Assembly: GCA_037042915.1 (NCBI GenBank)
Contig: CM073201.1
Location: forward strand, 620,001 to 684,000
DNA: 64,000 nt
Source: Auricularia sp. M13
Taxonomy: Eukaryota > Basidiomycota > Agaricomycetes > Auriculariales > Auriculariaceae
Direction: 5' to 3'
Shown here: positions 42,140-52,893 of the stretch, piece by piece
Layout: every line of letters begins with the position of its first letter
Numbering within the stretch: position 1 is the stretch's first letter
The notes under the pieces: generated by a model
Databases searched by the model: none
The model's input: only the letters and a program-made list of their open reading frames with translations
What the model was told of the DNA's origin: nothing
Made by a program: the position numbers and the translations under genes

Positions 42140-44278
42140 TTACCAATCCTCGTACACATCCGGCTCCTCAGCTTCCGCGTCGAGACGCGCTTCCTTGGCC
42201 CATTCAGAACGCGGGGTGTTCTCGTAGCGCGAGAAGTTGGCAGAGCTGACATAGTCCTCGGCCCACTCGAGGTTGGCGTAGTACGCGAACTCCTCGCGGT
42301 TCCTGGACACGAGCAGCAGTCAGCACAAGACGCGGAGCGCAGCAAGCGGCGGAGGCGTACTCCAACGGCCACTGATCGACAAGCCGTCCGCCGAACTCGA
42401 GCGCCTCGTTGTTCAACCAGACGATGAGCTGGCGGTGGAAGGCTTGGTGCCCGAGCGTCGCGAAGAGGCCCGTGAAGAAAGAGTTGCGCGTCGGGCCCTG
42501 GTACTGCTGCCAACGCCGCGCCAGGTTCGGCAGGCGCGCCTTGCCCGCCCACGTGCGAGCGACGGCAAGCCCAGCAAGGGTGCCCACGGTCCAGGGCCGC
42601 CCTGCAAGAAATGAGCGAACTCGTCGTTCCACAAGGTGTAACTGGACGCACCGACGGAGAAGGCCAGCGTGGGATCGGGGATGTAGTGCCCCGTCCAGTG
42701 CAGCGAGCGGAGCGTCGACCCGTCAGTGATGATCGGCGCCACCTCGACTTCGGGGTTGTCGTCGCCCTTGATGGTGCTGTTGTGGAAGCCGGCCAGGAAG
42801 GGGTTGGACCGCCTGAAGCCCGTAGCGAATATGATCTATTGCATATGCGTCAGGTTCAGGTGCTTGCCAATGGAAAGACGCGAGCGTACGTGGTCGAAGC
42901 CGCTGATGACAGTGCCGTTTACCAGGAGGAGCTTAGCGTCCCGCACGCTGCTGGCACCGTCGATGTCGCGGAAGGACTTGATTTCCGGGATGCGAGTGAT
43001 ATTGGCGGCCAGGCGGCGCACGCTGCGACGTCCGTCGACCGTAGGACGGTCGCGATCCTACTCGTATGTGGTGAACGACAACACTTTGCATTGGTTTCAT
43101 CGCGCTCACCCTGACGCTCACAGAGAATGAGCGGACGTACGGCGCAATGTCGCGCGAGATTTCTGCAGCAGAAACACTGGCGCCGACGATCAGGACGTCC
43201 TGGAATGATCGTCAGATCGACGACACAGCAGCGCGAAGCGGATCGCCTGGTGACCAGCGCAGTTCACACACCTTACCCTCAATGCTGGACGGGTGGCGGT
43301 ATTCGCGCGAGTGGTAGATCTGGCGCGGGAAGCGCTGCGCCCACGCCTTCAGGCCCGGGATGTCCGGTGTGTGCGCCGAGTCGTAGTTGCCCGTGGCGAC
43401 GAGAACGGCGTCGAACGATTCCGTCCACCAGTCAGCGCGGATGGCCGAGGGACCGTGCCAGCGCAGGCGGCGCAGAGTCAACGTCCATTGCGAGGCGCCT
43501 TTAGGCTTGTGCAGACGCTCCACGCGCGTCGAGTATGATGTGATGTTCCGCGCCTCTTCGTCGTCTGAGTGCAGGCCTTTGTATGAGGCATACTGTCGCA
43601 CGTGGCGTCTAATCTGCTTGTTCGACAATATCCAGGTCTAAGGGAAGCGTGAGCAAGTGTCAGCTAGAGGCGAGGATGTGCGCACATGGTCTGGCGGGTA
43701 ATTGACTTCCGGTAGTTTGGTTATGACCTGCAGAGGAGCTCAGAAAGCAGATGCAGAACAGCCGCAGTACTCACAGCAGGGCTATTAGTGGTCAAATGTT
43801 CCCAGACTGGAGAAGGGTTCCATTGCTCTCTCCAGCGCTCGTCGAGAGTCACTCCACCGTCGCCGTTACGATAGATATGTGACTTTGGCAGATGCTTGGG
43901 AATGTCCGGAATAAAAGCACCCTCCTCAATACGACGATCGCTGGAGAAATCAGTTAGCTGATAGAAAAGGCCGCATCAAGTCTCGACTTACGGAAACTCT
44001 GCACTAACAGGTATCTCTGCCGTCGTGAGCCAGTTACCACCCGGACCAGGTGCGCGTTCAAAGAGCCTGACTTCAAAGCCGTTCTCGCGAAGGACAGCAG
44101 CCTGCTGTAATCCAGCCGGACCAGCTCCTATGACTGCCACACGACGGATTGGATGCTCGAAATGGTGCCACGGATCCTCGGTGTGCTCAGCCACCAGCGG
44201 GACCTGGGTTGCAGCCTGAACAACGAGCGCAACGCTCAGGACGACATGAAGAGCCTGAAGCATGATTGCGGCGTGCAA
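42140..44278 (-). CDS. FAD/NADPH-dependent monooxygenase (FMO-like) with N-terminal signal/anchor
   Basis: Group B flavin monooxygenase-like enzyme oxygenating a soft nucleophile or ketone. Exons: 44278-43992, 43940-43775, 43727-43686, 43637-43272, 43199-43110, 43057-42890, 42838-42652, 42601-42361, 42302-42140; 569 aa. A hydrophobic N-terminus (LQALHVVLSVALVVQAA) suggests secretion or ER anchoring. FAD motif VAVIGAGPAGLQQAA, the mid motif VLVATGNYDSAHTPDIPG, NADPH motif VLIVGASVSAAEI and the IIFATGF motif are present. The C-terminal region RPWTVGTLAGLAVARTWAGK, VDQWPLEN and YYANLEWAEDYV fits fungal FMO homologues. All junctions keep frame. Start codon could also be Met6. Convergent with the propeller gene, with only 117 bp between stops. 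Confidence 0.88.
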
Positions 44279-44590
44279 TATGGGTCCCGCTTCGAGGCGA
44301 TAACGAGTTATACATCTTGCTTGGAGGTGTGGGTAGCATCACCGAACGCCAGGATGGCGCGTCGTCGCGTGAGCGGAAGAAGTTCACGCGCCAGAACAGG
44401 GTCCGCTGTCGCCGCGATAAGTGCCTAGACTCTGCTTACAGAGTGAAAATTCTCACCGACTTCTGCTGCAAGCACAGAACACAGTAGTAAGCAAGAACTG
44501 TGGGCCAGGGCAACGGCGTCAGGCGCGACTGGCGGAAGTAAATGTATCCGGTATACCCCGGTGGTTTGCTTCTGACAGTCAACCTCCACC

Positions 44591-46114
44591 ATGGCCATTG
44601 AGCCCAACCGCTTTGCTGGACCGACCGAGGCGGCTCTTCTGCGCGAGCATATTTCCGGAGAAGTGGAGAACCTGCAGCGAGTTGAGGACCGACTGAAGCT
44701 CGCGCATGTACGCCTCCACGACGCAGAGCTTGCCCTCGCCTCCGCACAGGAAGCTGCAGACAGCGCACGCTCCATAGTAACGCGTATGGAGGCCCAGAAA
44801 ACCGCCCTGATGGAAGGCTTGACGCACGCGCGTGGTCTCTTGCATCCCGTGCGACGCTTGCCGTCCGAGATTCTGGCCGAAATTTTCCTCCACCGACTTG
44901 ACGACGCTACTTTCATCCAGTGCCGATCCAATTACGGCCAGATACAATCTACTCCTTTTACACTTTCTAGCGTCTGTCGTCGCTGGAGGGCAGTCGCCCT
45001 CGGAATTCCTTCCCTCTGGGCCCACATTACGGTTGACTTTGACACCGCCCGGACACGCGCCCAAGCTTGGCTCGACTACGTGATTCTTCTTCTCAGCCTC
45101 TCGTCCACCGCCCCTCTCTGTTTACGAATCAATACGTCGTCTATTATAGTGTCCAGCGCGCTCCTTCGCTTGATATGGGAAAACCTCAAAGCCGCGCTTC
45201 GTACCCGCTGTCGAGCTCTCTACCTGAGATGCTACAATGTGGCGGAAGCTGCCTTTCAAGAATTCATATGGGAATTCGCCCCCAAGTTGGAAACGTGCAG
45301 CATCTACATGGATGACGACCTGGAGTCCCATATGCCTCTCGCAATTTTTGCGTCTGCTCCGCGGCTTCGCACTCTACTACTCGACGAAGCATTCGTCGAA
45401 TGGGGTCGGGGCAGTACATGTCACGCAGTGACAAACTTGTCGTTCAGTCGGTCCGAGATTACGGCGGTAAGCACAGCCGAGCTGGCCCTTGCGGCCACAA
45501 GGCTTCCCAACTTGGAGGAACTGGAGCTTTGCGTTGATCTTGTCTCCCGCAACCCGACTACCGTCAGGCTTACCTCGCTTCGCATCCTTCACCTGTCCGG
45601 CCATCTCGACGCGACCTCCGCCCAATCCTTCTTCTTCCCCGCATTAGAGGAGCTCACGCTTAACGTCCCACAAACGGAAACTACCATTCTCTTCCTCAGA
45701 CACGGCCTCTCACAGGCTCACGAGATTCGGAGTGTCGAATTATCGGACATTCGTGTGGACGCCGAGCTTGCAGACGCATTGTCGGCGTTCGAGAAATTGG
45801 GCCAACTCGTCTTAGTCAATTGTCAGATGGCCGACAGTTTTTGCCAGCGCCTCGCCCGTCCGCAAGGTACGGACGGCCGCTGGATCTGTCCTCAGCTCTT
45901 CGCTCTGTACGTCGCCTGTGTGAGGCCGTCCACCGACCGCACGTGCTTCGACGGTACTTCCTTCCTCGACCTCGTCCGCGCGCGCCTACCCCGCGCTCCG
46001 TCCGGAGCTACTGCAGTGCCATGCAGGCTGAGCGACGTCATGGTGACCTGGGTTCACGATGCAGAGTACGCCATCGAGGGATTCCAAGCAAAGCTGCAAG
46101 AGCTCATGGTGTAG
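44591..46114 (+). CDS. F-box protein of the PNRFAG subfamily (3)
   Basis: Intronless frame of 507 aa. It begins MAIEPNRFAGPTEAALLREH, followed by a coiled-coil-like helix, the F-box core RGLLHPVRRLPSEILAEIFL, VCRRWRAVALGIPSLWAHI and LRR-like sequence. C-terminal signatures W-I-CPQLFALYVACVRPS and GFQAKLQELMV are shared with its direct downstream neighbour at 46390, which is in the same orientation. The pair looks like a tandem duplication. Presumed SCF adaptor. Confidence 0.88.
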   Translation: MAIEPNRFAGPTEAALLREHISGEVENLQRVEDRLKLAHVRLHDAELALASAQEAADSARSIVTRMEAQKTALMEGLTHARGLLHPVRRLPSEILAEIFLHRLDDATFIQCRSNYGQIQSTPFTLSSVCRRWRAVALGIPSLWAHITVDFDTARTRAQAWLDYVILLLSLSSTAPLCLRINTSSIIVSSALLRLIWENLKAALRTRCRALYLRCYNVAEAAFQEFIWEFAPKLETCSIYMDDDLESHMPLAIFASAPRLRTLLLDEAFVEWGRGSTCHAVTNLSFSRSEITAVSTAELALAATRLPNLEELELCVDLVSRNPTTVRLTSLRILHLSGHLDATSAQSFFFPALEELTLNVPQTETTILFLRHGLSQAHEIRSVELSDIRVDAELADALSAFEKLGQLVLVNCQMADSFCQRLARPQGTDGRWICPQLFALYVACVRPSTDRTCFDGTSFLDLVRARLPRAPSGATAVPCRLSDVMVTWVHDAEYAIEGFQAKLQELMV

Positions 46115-46389
46115 TTGGTGAGCTTTCAGAGCATTCATCTGGGTCTGGTTCAACATGCTGACGCTCTCGGCAGACTGAAGCGTGAATGTAAATAATTTAT
46201 CCCTACGATCCCTATCATCCGAATCGTCCCAGTAATGACTCCTCAATATCATCAGTTGCTAATTTTGACGCAATCGTGCCTCCGACTGTTTGGATGCTGC
46301 AGTTCCCAAGAAATCACGTCCGTCAATGCCTCAGGCACGCAGCGGGATATTCCGAGTCCAGTTGCATCTTGCCTGGCGACCTCCATCGC

Positions 46390-47916
46390 ATGACTGTCGA
46401 CCCCAACCGCTTCGCCGGCCCAGCCGAGGCGGCTATCCTACGCGAGCATATCGACAACGAACATACCGACTTATTACGAGTTCGAAGCCGACTGCAGAAG
46501 GCGCGCACGAGACTGAGTGACGCTGAACTCGCTCTGCGTGCAGCCCAGGAAGCAGCCGACTCTGCGCGCGCCATTGTGGCCCAGGCAGTGACCCACGAAA
46601 CCTCCCTGATGGACAGTATTGACCGCGCCCGCGGTCTGCTGCACCCTGTGCGCCGTGTGCCTGATGAAATTCTTGCCCAAATTTTCCTGCAATGGTTGGA
46701 CGCTTTTTGTAACGTGCCGACGGATGGTCGCTACTGGGACGCTCGTCCGCTTCAACGTGTCCCTTTCACGGCGGCCCGCATCTGCAGGCGCTGGAGATCC
46801 GTGGCGTGCAGTACACCGCTGCTCTGGAATCATTTGGTGCTCGACTTCTCAAAGGTGGACAGGAATCCTCCTGCATGGCGTGTGTTTTTGGACACCGTCT
46901 TCCGCCACTCCCAGCAAACCCAATTATATATGTGGCTTACAATACTCGACGACAGCCCGCACCCGTTCACCGAGTACATCTGGGAACGACTGCTCACTGC
47001 ACCTCGCCGCTGCCGCTTTTTGACGGTGACCTGCAAAAACTTCCAGCACACCAGAATCGAGACGTTCGTTCAAGGGCATGCACCAACGCTACAGACTTTT
47101 GCATTTGTCAATGACGATTTGGACGCGGAGGAAGACCCGCCGCCTATTTCCATCTTCGAGGACCTGCCTCTCCTTGGAAACCTTCGAATCATAGACGTGG
47201 ATATCTCTTGGGACGAAGGGAGGCCCTTCCACAACGCCAAACAGCTTTACCTTTCTCGCGCTGGCTCAAGTCAGCTCACTCTCACGGAGCTGGCTCAGGT
47301 GGCCGCCAAATTGCCCAATCTGGAGGACCTCACTCTGCGCTGCAGTGGCACGTCCCCGGACCAATCTGCCGAAATCCCATTCAAGCGCGTCAAGCGGCTT
47401 GAGATTGTGGGAAATATCGGTCTCGCCGCGGCACAGCGCGTCCGCTTCCCATCACTCGAAGAAGCGGTACTTGCTATATCCCACCACCCTCCTTCGATCA
47501 TCATAAGCGCGGCCCTGGCGCACTCGCCCAACCTCTCGAGGCTCTGCATCACCGCAAACGCTGTGGAGGTCACACTGGCGGAGGCAGTCATACAGCTTAA
47601 GTCTCTGGCGGAGCTGACGCTTACGTCCTGCATCGTTCAGGACGATTTCTTCCGCCGCCTTACCGCTGCGGGCCCCAGTGGTTCCATGCCTTGCCCCTTG
47701 CTTTTCCGGCTACATGTCACCCGCATCTACCCAACCAAGGACCGCACTACCTTCGATGGAAAATCGTTGCTGACATTCGTCCGAGGGCGGCGTGCCTCTG
47801 CGGGTCCTAGCAGCAGCAATGTGACCGCGCTGCGTGATGTGCAAGTCTCGTGGGCGAAGGACTTCGATCGATCTTTCGACGGCTTCCAGGACGAGCTCCG
47901 GCTGCTTATGGCGTAG
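46390..47916 (+). CDS. F-box protein of the PNRFAG subfamily (4)
   Basis: Intronless frame; start chosen at 46390 (MTVDPNRFAGPAEAAILREH) because all paralogues begin there, although the frame is open from an ATG at 46276. 508 aa. It has the coiled-coil-like helix with AQEAADSARAIVAQ, the F-box core RGLLHPVRRVPDEILAQIFL, ICRRWRSVACSTPLLWNHL and LRR-like repeats ending GFQDELRLLMA. It is a tandem partner of the gene at 44591. Function as SCF substrate receptor is inferred from the family only. Confidence 0.87.
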   Translation: MTVDPNRFAGPAEAAILREHIDNEHTDLLRVRSRLQKARTRLSDAELALRAAQEAADSARAIVAQAVTHETSLMDSIDRARGLLHPVRRVPDEILAQIFLQWLDAFCNVPTDGRYWDARPLQRVPFTAARICRRWRSVACSTPLLWNHLVLDFSKVDRNPPAWRVFLDTVFRHSQQTQLYMWLTILDDSPHPFTEYIWERLLTAPRRCRFLTVTCKNFQHTRIETFVQGHAPTLQTFAFVNDDLDAEEDPPPISIFEDLPLLGNLRIIDVDISWDEGRPFHNAKQLYLSRAGSSQLTLTELAQVAAKLPNLEDLTLRCSGTSPDQSAEIPFKRVKRLEIVGNIGLAAAQRVRFPSLEEAVLAISHHPPSIIISAALAHSPNLSRLCITANAVEVTLAEAVIQLKSLAELTLTSCIVQDDFFRRLTAAGPSGSMPCPLLFRLHVTRIYPTKDRTTFDGKSLLTFVRGRRASAGPSSSNVTALRDVQVSWAKDFDRSFDGFQDELRLLMA

Positions 47917-48267
47917 GGTCCTCGTCGCCCGCAGGTGAGGTCTTGTCCGCGCATGCGTCAAACACCGCTAACTGTGGCATACTAATAGGCGGCGTGGCCC
48001 TGATTGTACTGTACTGCTTCAATACCTCAGCTTCACACAGGAGCGGCTCTGCGCTCCCTAATAGTCTTCGACCAAAGAGTTTATGGCAGGACTTCGTGTT
48101 CTGGTAGGGCGGACTTCTCTCGGTCTATCGTGTTCGCCTCGCATGCCTGGCCTCTGCCCATCCACTTCCTGAATCGATTGTCTATATTATACCCGATGCT
48201 TAATATCCCAAATCAGCGTAAATCATCCATAATCACAATATGCATGCGTTATATATTCATTCCGACT

Positions 48268-50900
48268 TTACAGTGTCATCTCCTGAGGCAAAGGCGGGAG
48301 AGAGCGAGAATCTTCTGTGCGATACAAAGGCGACTGGGCGATGGCGTCGCGGTTGCGGTCCACGGCTGCGTTCGAGCCGCTGTATGACGGCGAGCGGTAC
48401 GAGGGCGGGCTCCCAGGCGAGTCGTTCGTCAGCGAGCGGCTCCACCGTCCAGAGAGCGTGTTGACGAGGAAGGTCATGGTCCGCGTCCGCGTCGAGGTCA
48501 GCGTTGCGACTCCCAATGGCAGCTCGGGCTGCCGCGGTGTCACCGCCGCGTGGCTGAGTCCTTCCCACCGCTTTGCCCAGCGCTCTGGATCATCGTCAGT
48601 GAGATCTCGAATCAGCGCGAATGATGAGATAGATGTAGCGCTCACCCTGTCCTGGTGTTGCGTAGGGCTGTGGTGGTGGTGGTGGTGGTGGTGGTGGTGG
48701 TGGCTGGCTTGAGCTGAGGACTAGCTCTCTGCTGCTCGTCAAGAAGACGGAGCGGACGCGCGTGCGCTCCGAGAGTCTGCGGCGCCTTATGCGGGTGTAC
48801 GCGACGATCGACACGATGAGGATTACCAGGACAAGAGCAAGGACCCCAAAGATGGCGGCGAGCATTTTCATTGGCCTTGGGAAGGTGAGATCGTGCAGTA
48901 CGAGGTTGCACGAGGGAACTTCACTCACCTCGTCGCATTCCGCTCAGCCGCATATAGTGACGACCATGACGGACCCGTCTGCACTGCGCCCGGCGATGTT
49001 GTGGCCGTAAAAATCGTAACAGCAGATGTAGACACCGGCAGCGGGTCCGGGTCTGATACTAGCGTCTTTGAGCTAGCGGAGGTCGCAGCATAGATGACTG
49101 TCCCGATGATGGTAGGTGGGCCCGTGTAAAACGAAGGAGGAGCCTGCGTGGGACCCGGAGAAACATCCCAGTCGCCCCAAACGAAAGGAATATCTGGCAA
49201 TAGAGGTACAATCACGTCCGAATCGTCCGAGTCTCCCTTGCTCAAGACAGGAGTGGACGAAGCATCGTCGAAGACGACGATGCGTGAGACGGGAGACATG
49301 TGCGCCGAATACGGCAGGCCACCTCGCTGAGACGGTCGTACAGTAGGAGTGGACTCTATCGACCCGCGAAGAGTGAACGGCAAGACCAGAGGGGCGCATC
49401 GCAGACGGAACGCTGGGATCGCCGTCACTTATACGCGTCGATACGGACAGTGCTTGGGGGCCCCTTAGGCTGTACAGTGATACCTACCGCAGTGCAGCGA
49501 CGAACCCTGGCTGCAGACGCGCCGCCACTCGGATGCTGTCCCAGTTGAGTCCCGACGGAACCTGCTCTGCCAGTGGCAGCGCCAAAGTGTCCGCCGGCAG
49601 CGATTCAGTTGAGAATTGGCAGCTGCGTGGGCGCGTTAGTGTACGGTATAGTCTTTTGTTGTCCGAAAGTGTTCCGGTCTCCCCGCTTGGTGCATGGTGC
49701 ATTGGCAGATGGCCAACGGTCGCGTTTTCGCGGGAAATAGGAAGGCGAAGTTGAGAATCGCGGGTTCGGGCATCGGGTGCAGTCCATCCGCTGATGGGCG
49801 GAGCATCTCAATCTTGTGCTTGTCTCCATGGCTTCGGGCAGCGGTGAGTCGAAGACAGCGACCACTGAGGCGTCTGCCAGGTGGCGATGCCCGGCGCGAA
49901 TAGTACAAGTAGCCACCTCGCCTCACCTCCAAGTTGGCACAACGAGAAGTTCCAGATGAGTCCTGGCAGCTGATGGCGAATACTGCGGCATCCGCACTTT
50001 CAAAAAACCAAGTACCCTGAGGCCAAAAAAACACCGCGGCGACCATGAATTGAACCAGAAACTGAAAACCAGACGCGCCTGATATCAGGCGGACAACGCC
50101 CCTGAGTGTGATTGACTCGGCGAGGAAGACAGTGGCGACGAGAATGCGGTTACAGTACGCGTCGTTGTCAGCGGAAACGAATGTGCGGGCAATAGTACCA
50201 GTGGCGAGTCAAAGGATATCGCGGCCCCCAGACCCGTCGACCAAAAGCAAAATGTCCAGATGCCTAGCAGTTCGAATTGTGGTTGAAAAATAGACGGATA
50301 AACCGGCGACTGTGAGAAAGAAGACTGACAGGCCTCGCCAACCAATATCGCTAGACTGTGATCCAGGGCGTGTGCTCTTACGCGTCGAGGAAGCCGGTAA
50401 TCCGAGCGAAAGAGCAGTCGAAGAACCCAGCATTCCGAACGGCCAGGGCGACTCGGCGAATACAAGAAGAGTCGTCCCGTTGGAACTACGCACGCAACTG
50501 TCAAGCCCGGGCCAATGATCCCAGTAAAAGACTGAAATCCCAGAAACGCTCGGCGATGTCCAGTGGTGTTCGACGAGAGTAAAGCCCCAATGATCAGTTG
50601 TACCCAACGAATTTGAAGTCAAGATCGTCGTTGGCGACGACGAAACAAACGCGAAAGAAATGTAGCGCACTAGGCCCCTGCGGCCAATACCCCTGAGCGC
50701 TTTACTCAACGAAGTTGTTATCGGAGAGCACGAGACTTGCAGGCTGCGACGTTGTAACTTGTGCACGCCGCTGTCGGCGTGGCCGTATCCGCAAACTGAA
50801 GGGGGGATCGAGCTGAAACCTCAACGACGTGCACTGAGGAAACTGCAACCAGAGAGCTCAGTCCAATAGTGCAGGAAAGAGAAGCGTGCAGTAACGGCAA
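48268..50900 (-). CDS. Ser/Thr-rich single-pass membrane protein, 5' exons unresolved
   Basis: Well-supported 3' exons on the minus strand: one ending at 48929 (LVSDPDPLPVSTSAV, then SSLYAAERNATR), 48875-48646 and 48582-48268. They encode a transmembrane helix (MLAAIFGVLALVLVILIVSI) followed by TRIRRRRLSERTR, a run of eleven prolines and a tail with SPPSYRSPSYSGSNAAV, ending LPPLPQEMTL. Farther upstream, frames to about 50900 are compatible with secreted exons: a possible signal peptide at 50900 (MPLLHASLSCTIGL) and the Ser-rich stretch LPADTLALPLAEQVPSGLNW near 49600. I could not settle their splicing. The PPLP and SPPSY motifs in the tail could bind WW domains. The role may be a cell-surface sensor or adhesin-like protein. 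Confidence 0.5.
48670..48704 (+). repeat. GGT trinucleotide microsatellite coding for polyproline
   Basis: An eleven-unit run of GGT/GTG triplets on the plus strand, read as consecutive proline codons in the minus-strand membrane protein. It is expected to vary in length between strains. Confidence 0.85.
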
Positions 50901-50952
50901 CTAAAATGAAAATAAAGAGTTGACTGGAGACAATCTTCCCGAGAGTGGCATT

Positions 50953-52128
50953 TTACTCTTTGTAAAACCCCTTGGATTGCAGGTACTCATCGTGCTCCTT
51001 GCGGTGCTTCAGGACGGTTGAATCCACGCCGCGGCGCCAGATGGGGAGCGCGAACTGCAAAAGACCAAGAACATGAGGAGGCGCGACACGCCAAAATATG
51101 AAGCAAAATGGTGACGCACGCTGCCCAGGCATTCCAGCACGGCGTCCACAAAGACATTGTTGTATGGCGTCGCGCCCCGCGTCGTGGCACGGAAGATGTT
51201 GGTGATAAAGTCCGCGGTGATGTGCGCGCGGCCGGCGCGCACGCCGGCAAGCAAGCCGCGCGCGGCGTCCGCGCAGCTCATCCCGGCGTCGCTCTCCTCG
51301 ATCTTCTTGGTGAGCGCGGGCTTCGTCTTGTTTTCCTCGACGAGCCCGGGCGAGTCGATGGTCGCCGGGAAGAAGATGTGCACGTCCACGCCGTACAGCG
51401 CGAGTTCCTGGCGCAGCGTGTCGGCGAGCCCGCGCAGCGCGAACTTGGCGGGCGCGTAGGAGGAGTAGCCGACCAGGCCCATGTACCCCGCGACGCTCGA
51501 GACGAAGACAATCTTGCCCGCCTTGCCAGCGGCGCGCTGCTTTGCGTAGCCGCGTGCGGCAGCCTGCATCACTCACCATAGTATTGAGCTTGGGCTCGGG
51601 GAGAAAGAATGCACGCACGAAAGCAGACCACGCCTGGACCCAGTACACCATCTCAAACGCGCGTTTGAGGCCGTCGGGGCTGTCCTCGACGAAGAACCCC
51701 GGGCGCGCGCTCCCCGCGCAGAGGAACAGCGCGTCGGGCACGCGCCCGCCGTGCGCGGCCGCCGCGGCGTCCAGCGCGGCCTGGGAGCTGTCCGCCTGGT
51801 CCAGCGCGAACGAGTACGCGCGCAGCACCTGCGTGTCGCGTATGCGCGCCTCCTACATTGCGAGAATTCATTTTTCTGGCGTTTTGGAGTTGGAGGATGG
51901 ACGCGGCTGACCTCGAGCTGCCTGAGCGCGGCGTCCAGCTTGCCCTGGTCGCGCGCGACGATGGAGACGTGGGCGCCCTGCTGGACGAGCTGCCGCGCGA
52001 CCTCGAGCCCGAGGCCCTGGCTGCCGCCCGTCACGTAGCAATGCTGTCCTCCACGTCTTCCATCAGCTAGTACGCATATAAGGAGCAGAGCGCGTGCGCA
52101 CCAGACCGTCAGGATTCCACTTGACCAT
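50953..52128 (-). CDS. TSC10: 3-ketodihydrosphingosine reductase (KDSR)
   Basis: Short-chain dehydrogenase that reduces 3-ketodihydrosphingosine to dihydrosphingosine with NADPH at the ER, the second step of sphingolipid synthesis. Exons: 52128-52107, 52048-51912, 51852-51619, 51563-51120, 51054-50953, encoding 312 aa. Landmarks: MVKWNPDGQHCYVTGGSQGL (Rossmann TGGSQGLG), AHVSIVARDQGKL, LFLCAGSARPGFF, IVFVSSVAGYMGLVGYSSY and the catalytic pattern Y-A-P-A-K. IDSPGLVEENKTKP and RATTRGATPYNN also match fungal Tsc10. The C-terminus (FALPIWRRGVDSTVLKHR) follows the family's membrane segment. The first exon has only 22 coding bases. Confidence 0.92.
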
Positions 52129-52140
52129 GGCGAGAGGCGG

Positions 52141-52893
52141 GAGCTAAGAACGAACAGTTCACTAGTGTCATGATCAGCGTCGGATTGTACCACACATCAT
52201 GATCCTCAGGGCACGCACCGGCGCTCTTGACCATCTACTTCTCATTGTCATTGACCCAGAATTCTAGTGGAATATTACACACCCGTCCAGTTTACCTGGT
52301 TATATTTCAAGTCCTTCACTCGTCATTGAACACGACACATGCTTCGTCAAGGAATGTAGCATATCCCCGCCTACGTACATGGCTTCAATGATCCTGCAGC
52401 CTAAGTTTACCACACGTCCGGCTCTGCGTCGCAAGCAAGTACGGCAGAACGACACAAGGATACATGCGAACGGTCGGGCGTAGGTATGTACAACGTCAAC
52501 AACAACGCCTGGCGCCAGCGGCCAGACACGACGGGCAGGCAGGTCTACTTAACTCGTACAAGTTTCGTCTTCCAAAAACACACAGGAGCGCGAGGTGGGG
52601 GGTGCGAATGAGCGAGGGAGGGTTGGTTGGTTGAGTTTGAGGGCTGGAGCTTGGTATCGGGTTTTTCTGCTTGAGAGAGGGAGCGGGACGGGAGGCGATG
52701 ATGACAAGAAGCAAGCGAAGCGAAGCGATGAAATGAAATGAGGGCGTCCAGACTAGCGTTAACAGGTCCGGCGTAGATGCGAAAGATGGGACATGGACGG
52801 AGTGGATGCGACTGGACGGGACTGGACGGGGAGCGGAGCGATATGGACACAGCAAGATGGACAGCAGAAGGCGGATGGCGATGGATGGGCAGC
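52141..52893. other. Spacer upstream of KDSR, 3' of the BCS1-like gene
   Basis: No coding signal. G/A-rich imperfect repeats on the plus strand around 52590-52880 (GCGATG and GGACTGGACGG words) lie just beyond the BCS1-like stop codon. Confidence 0.4.
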
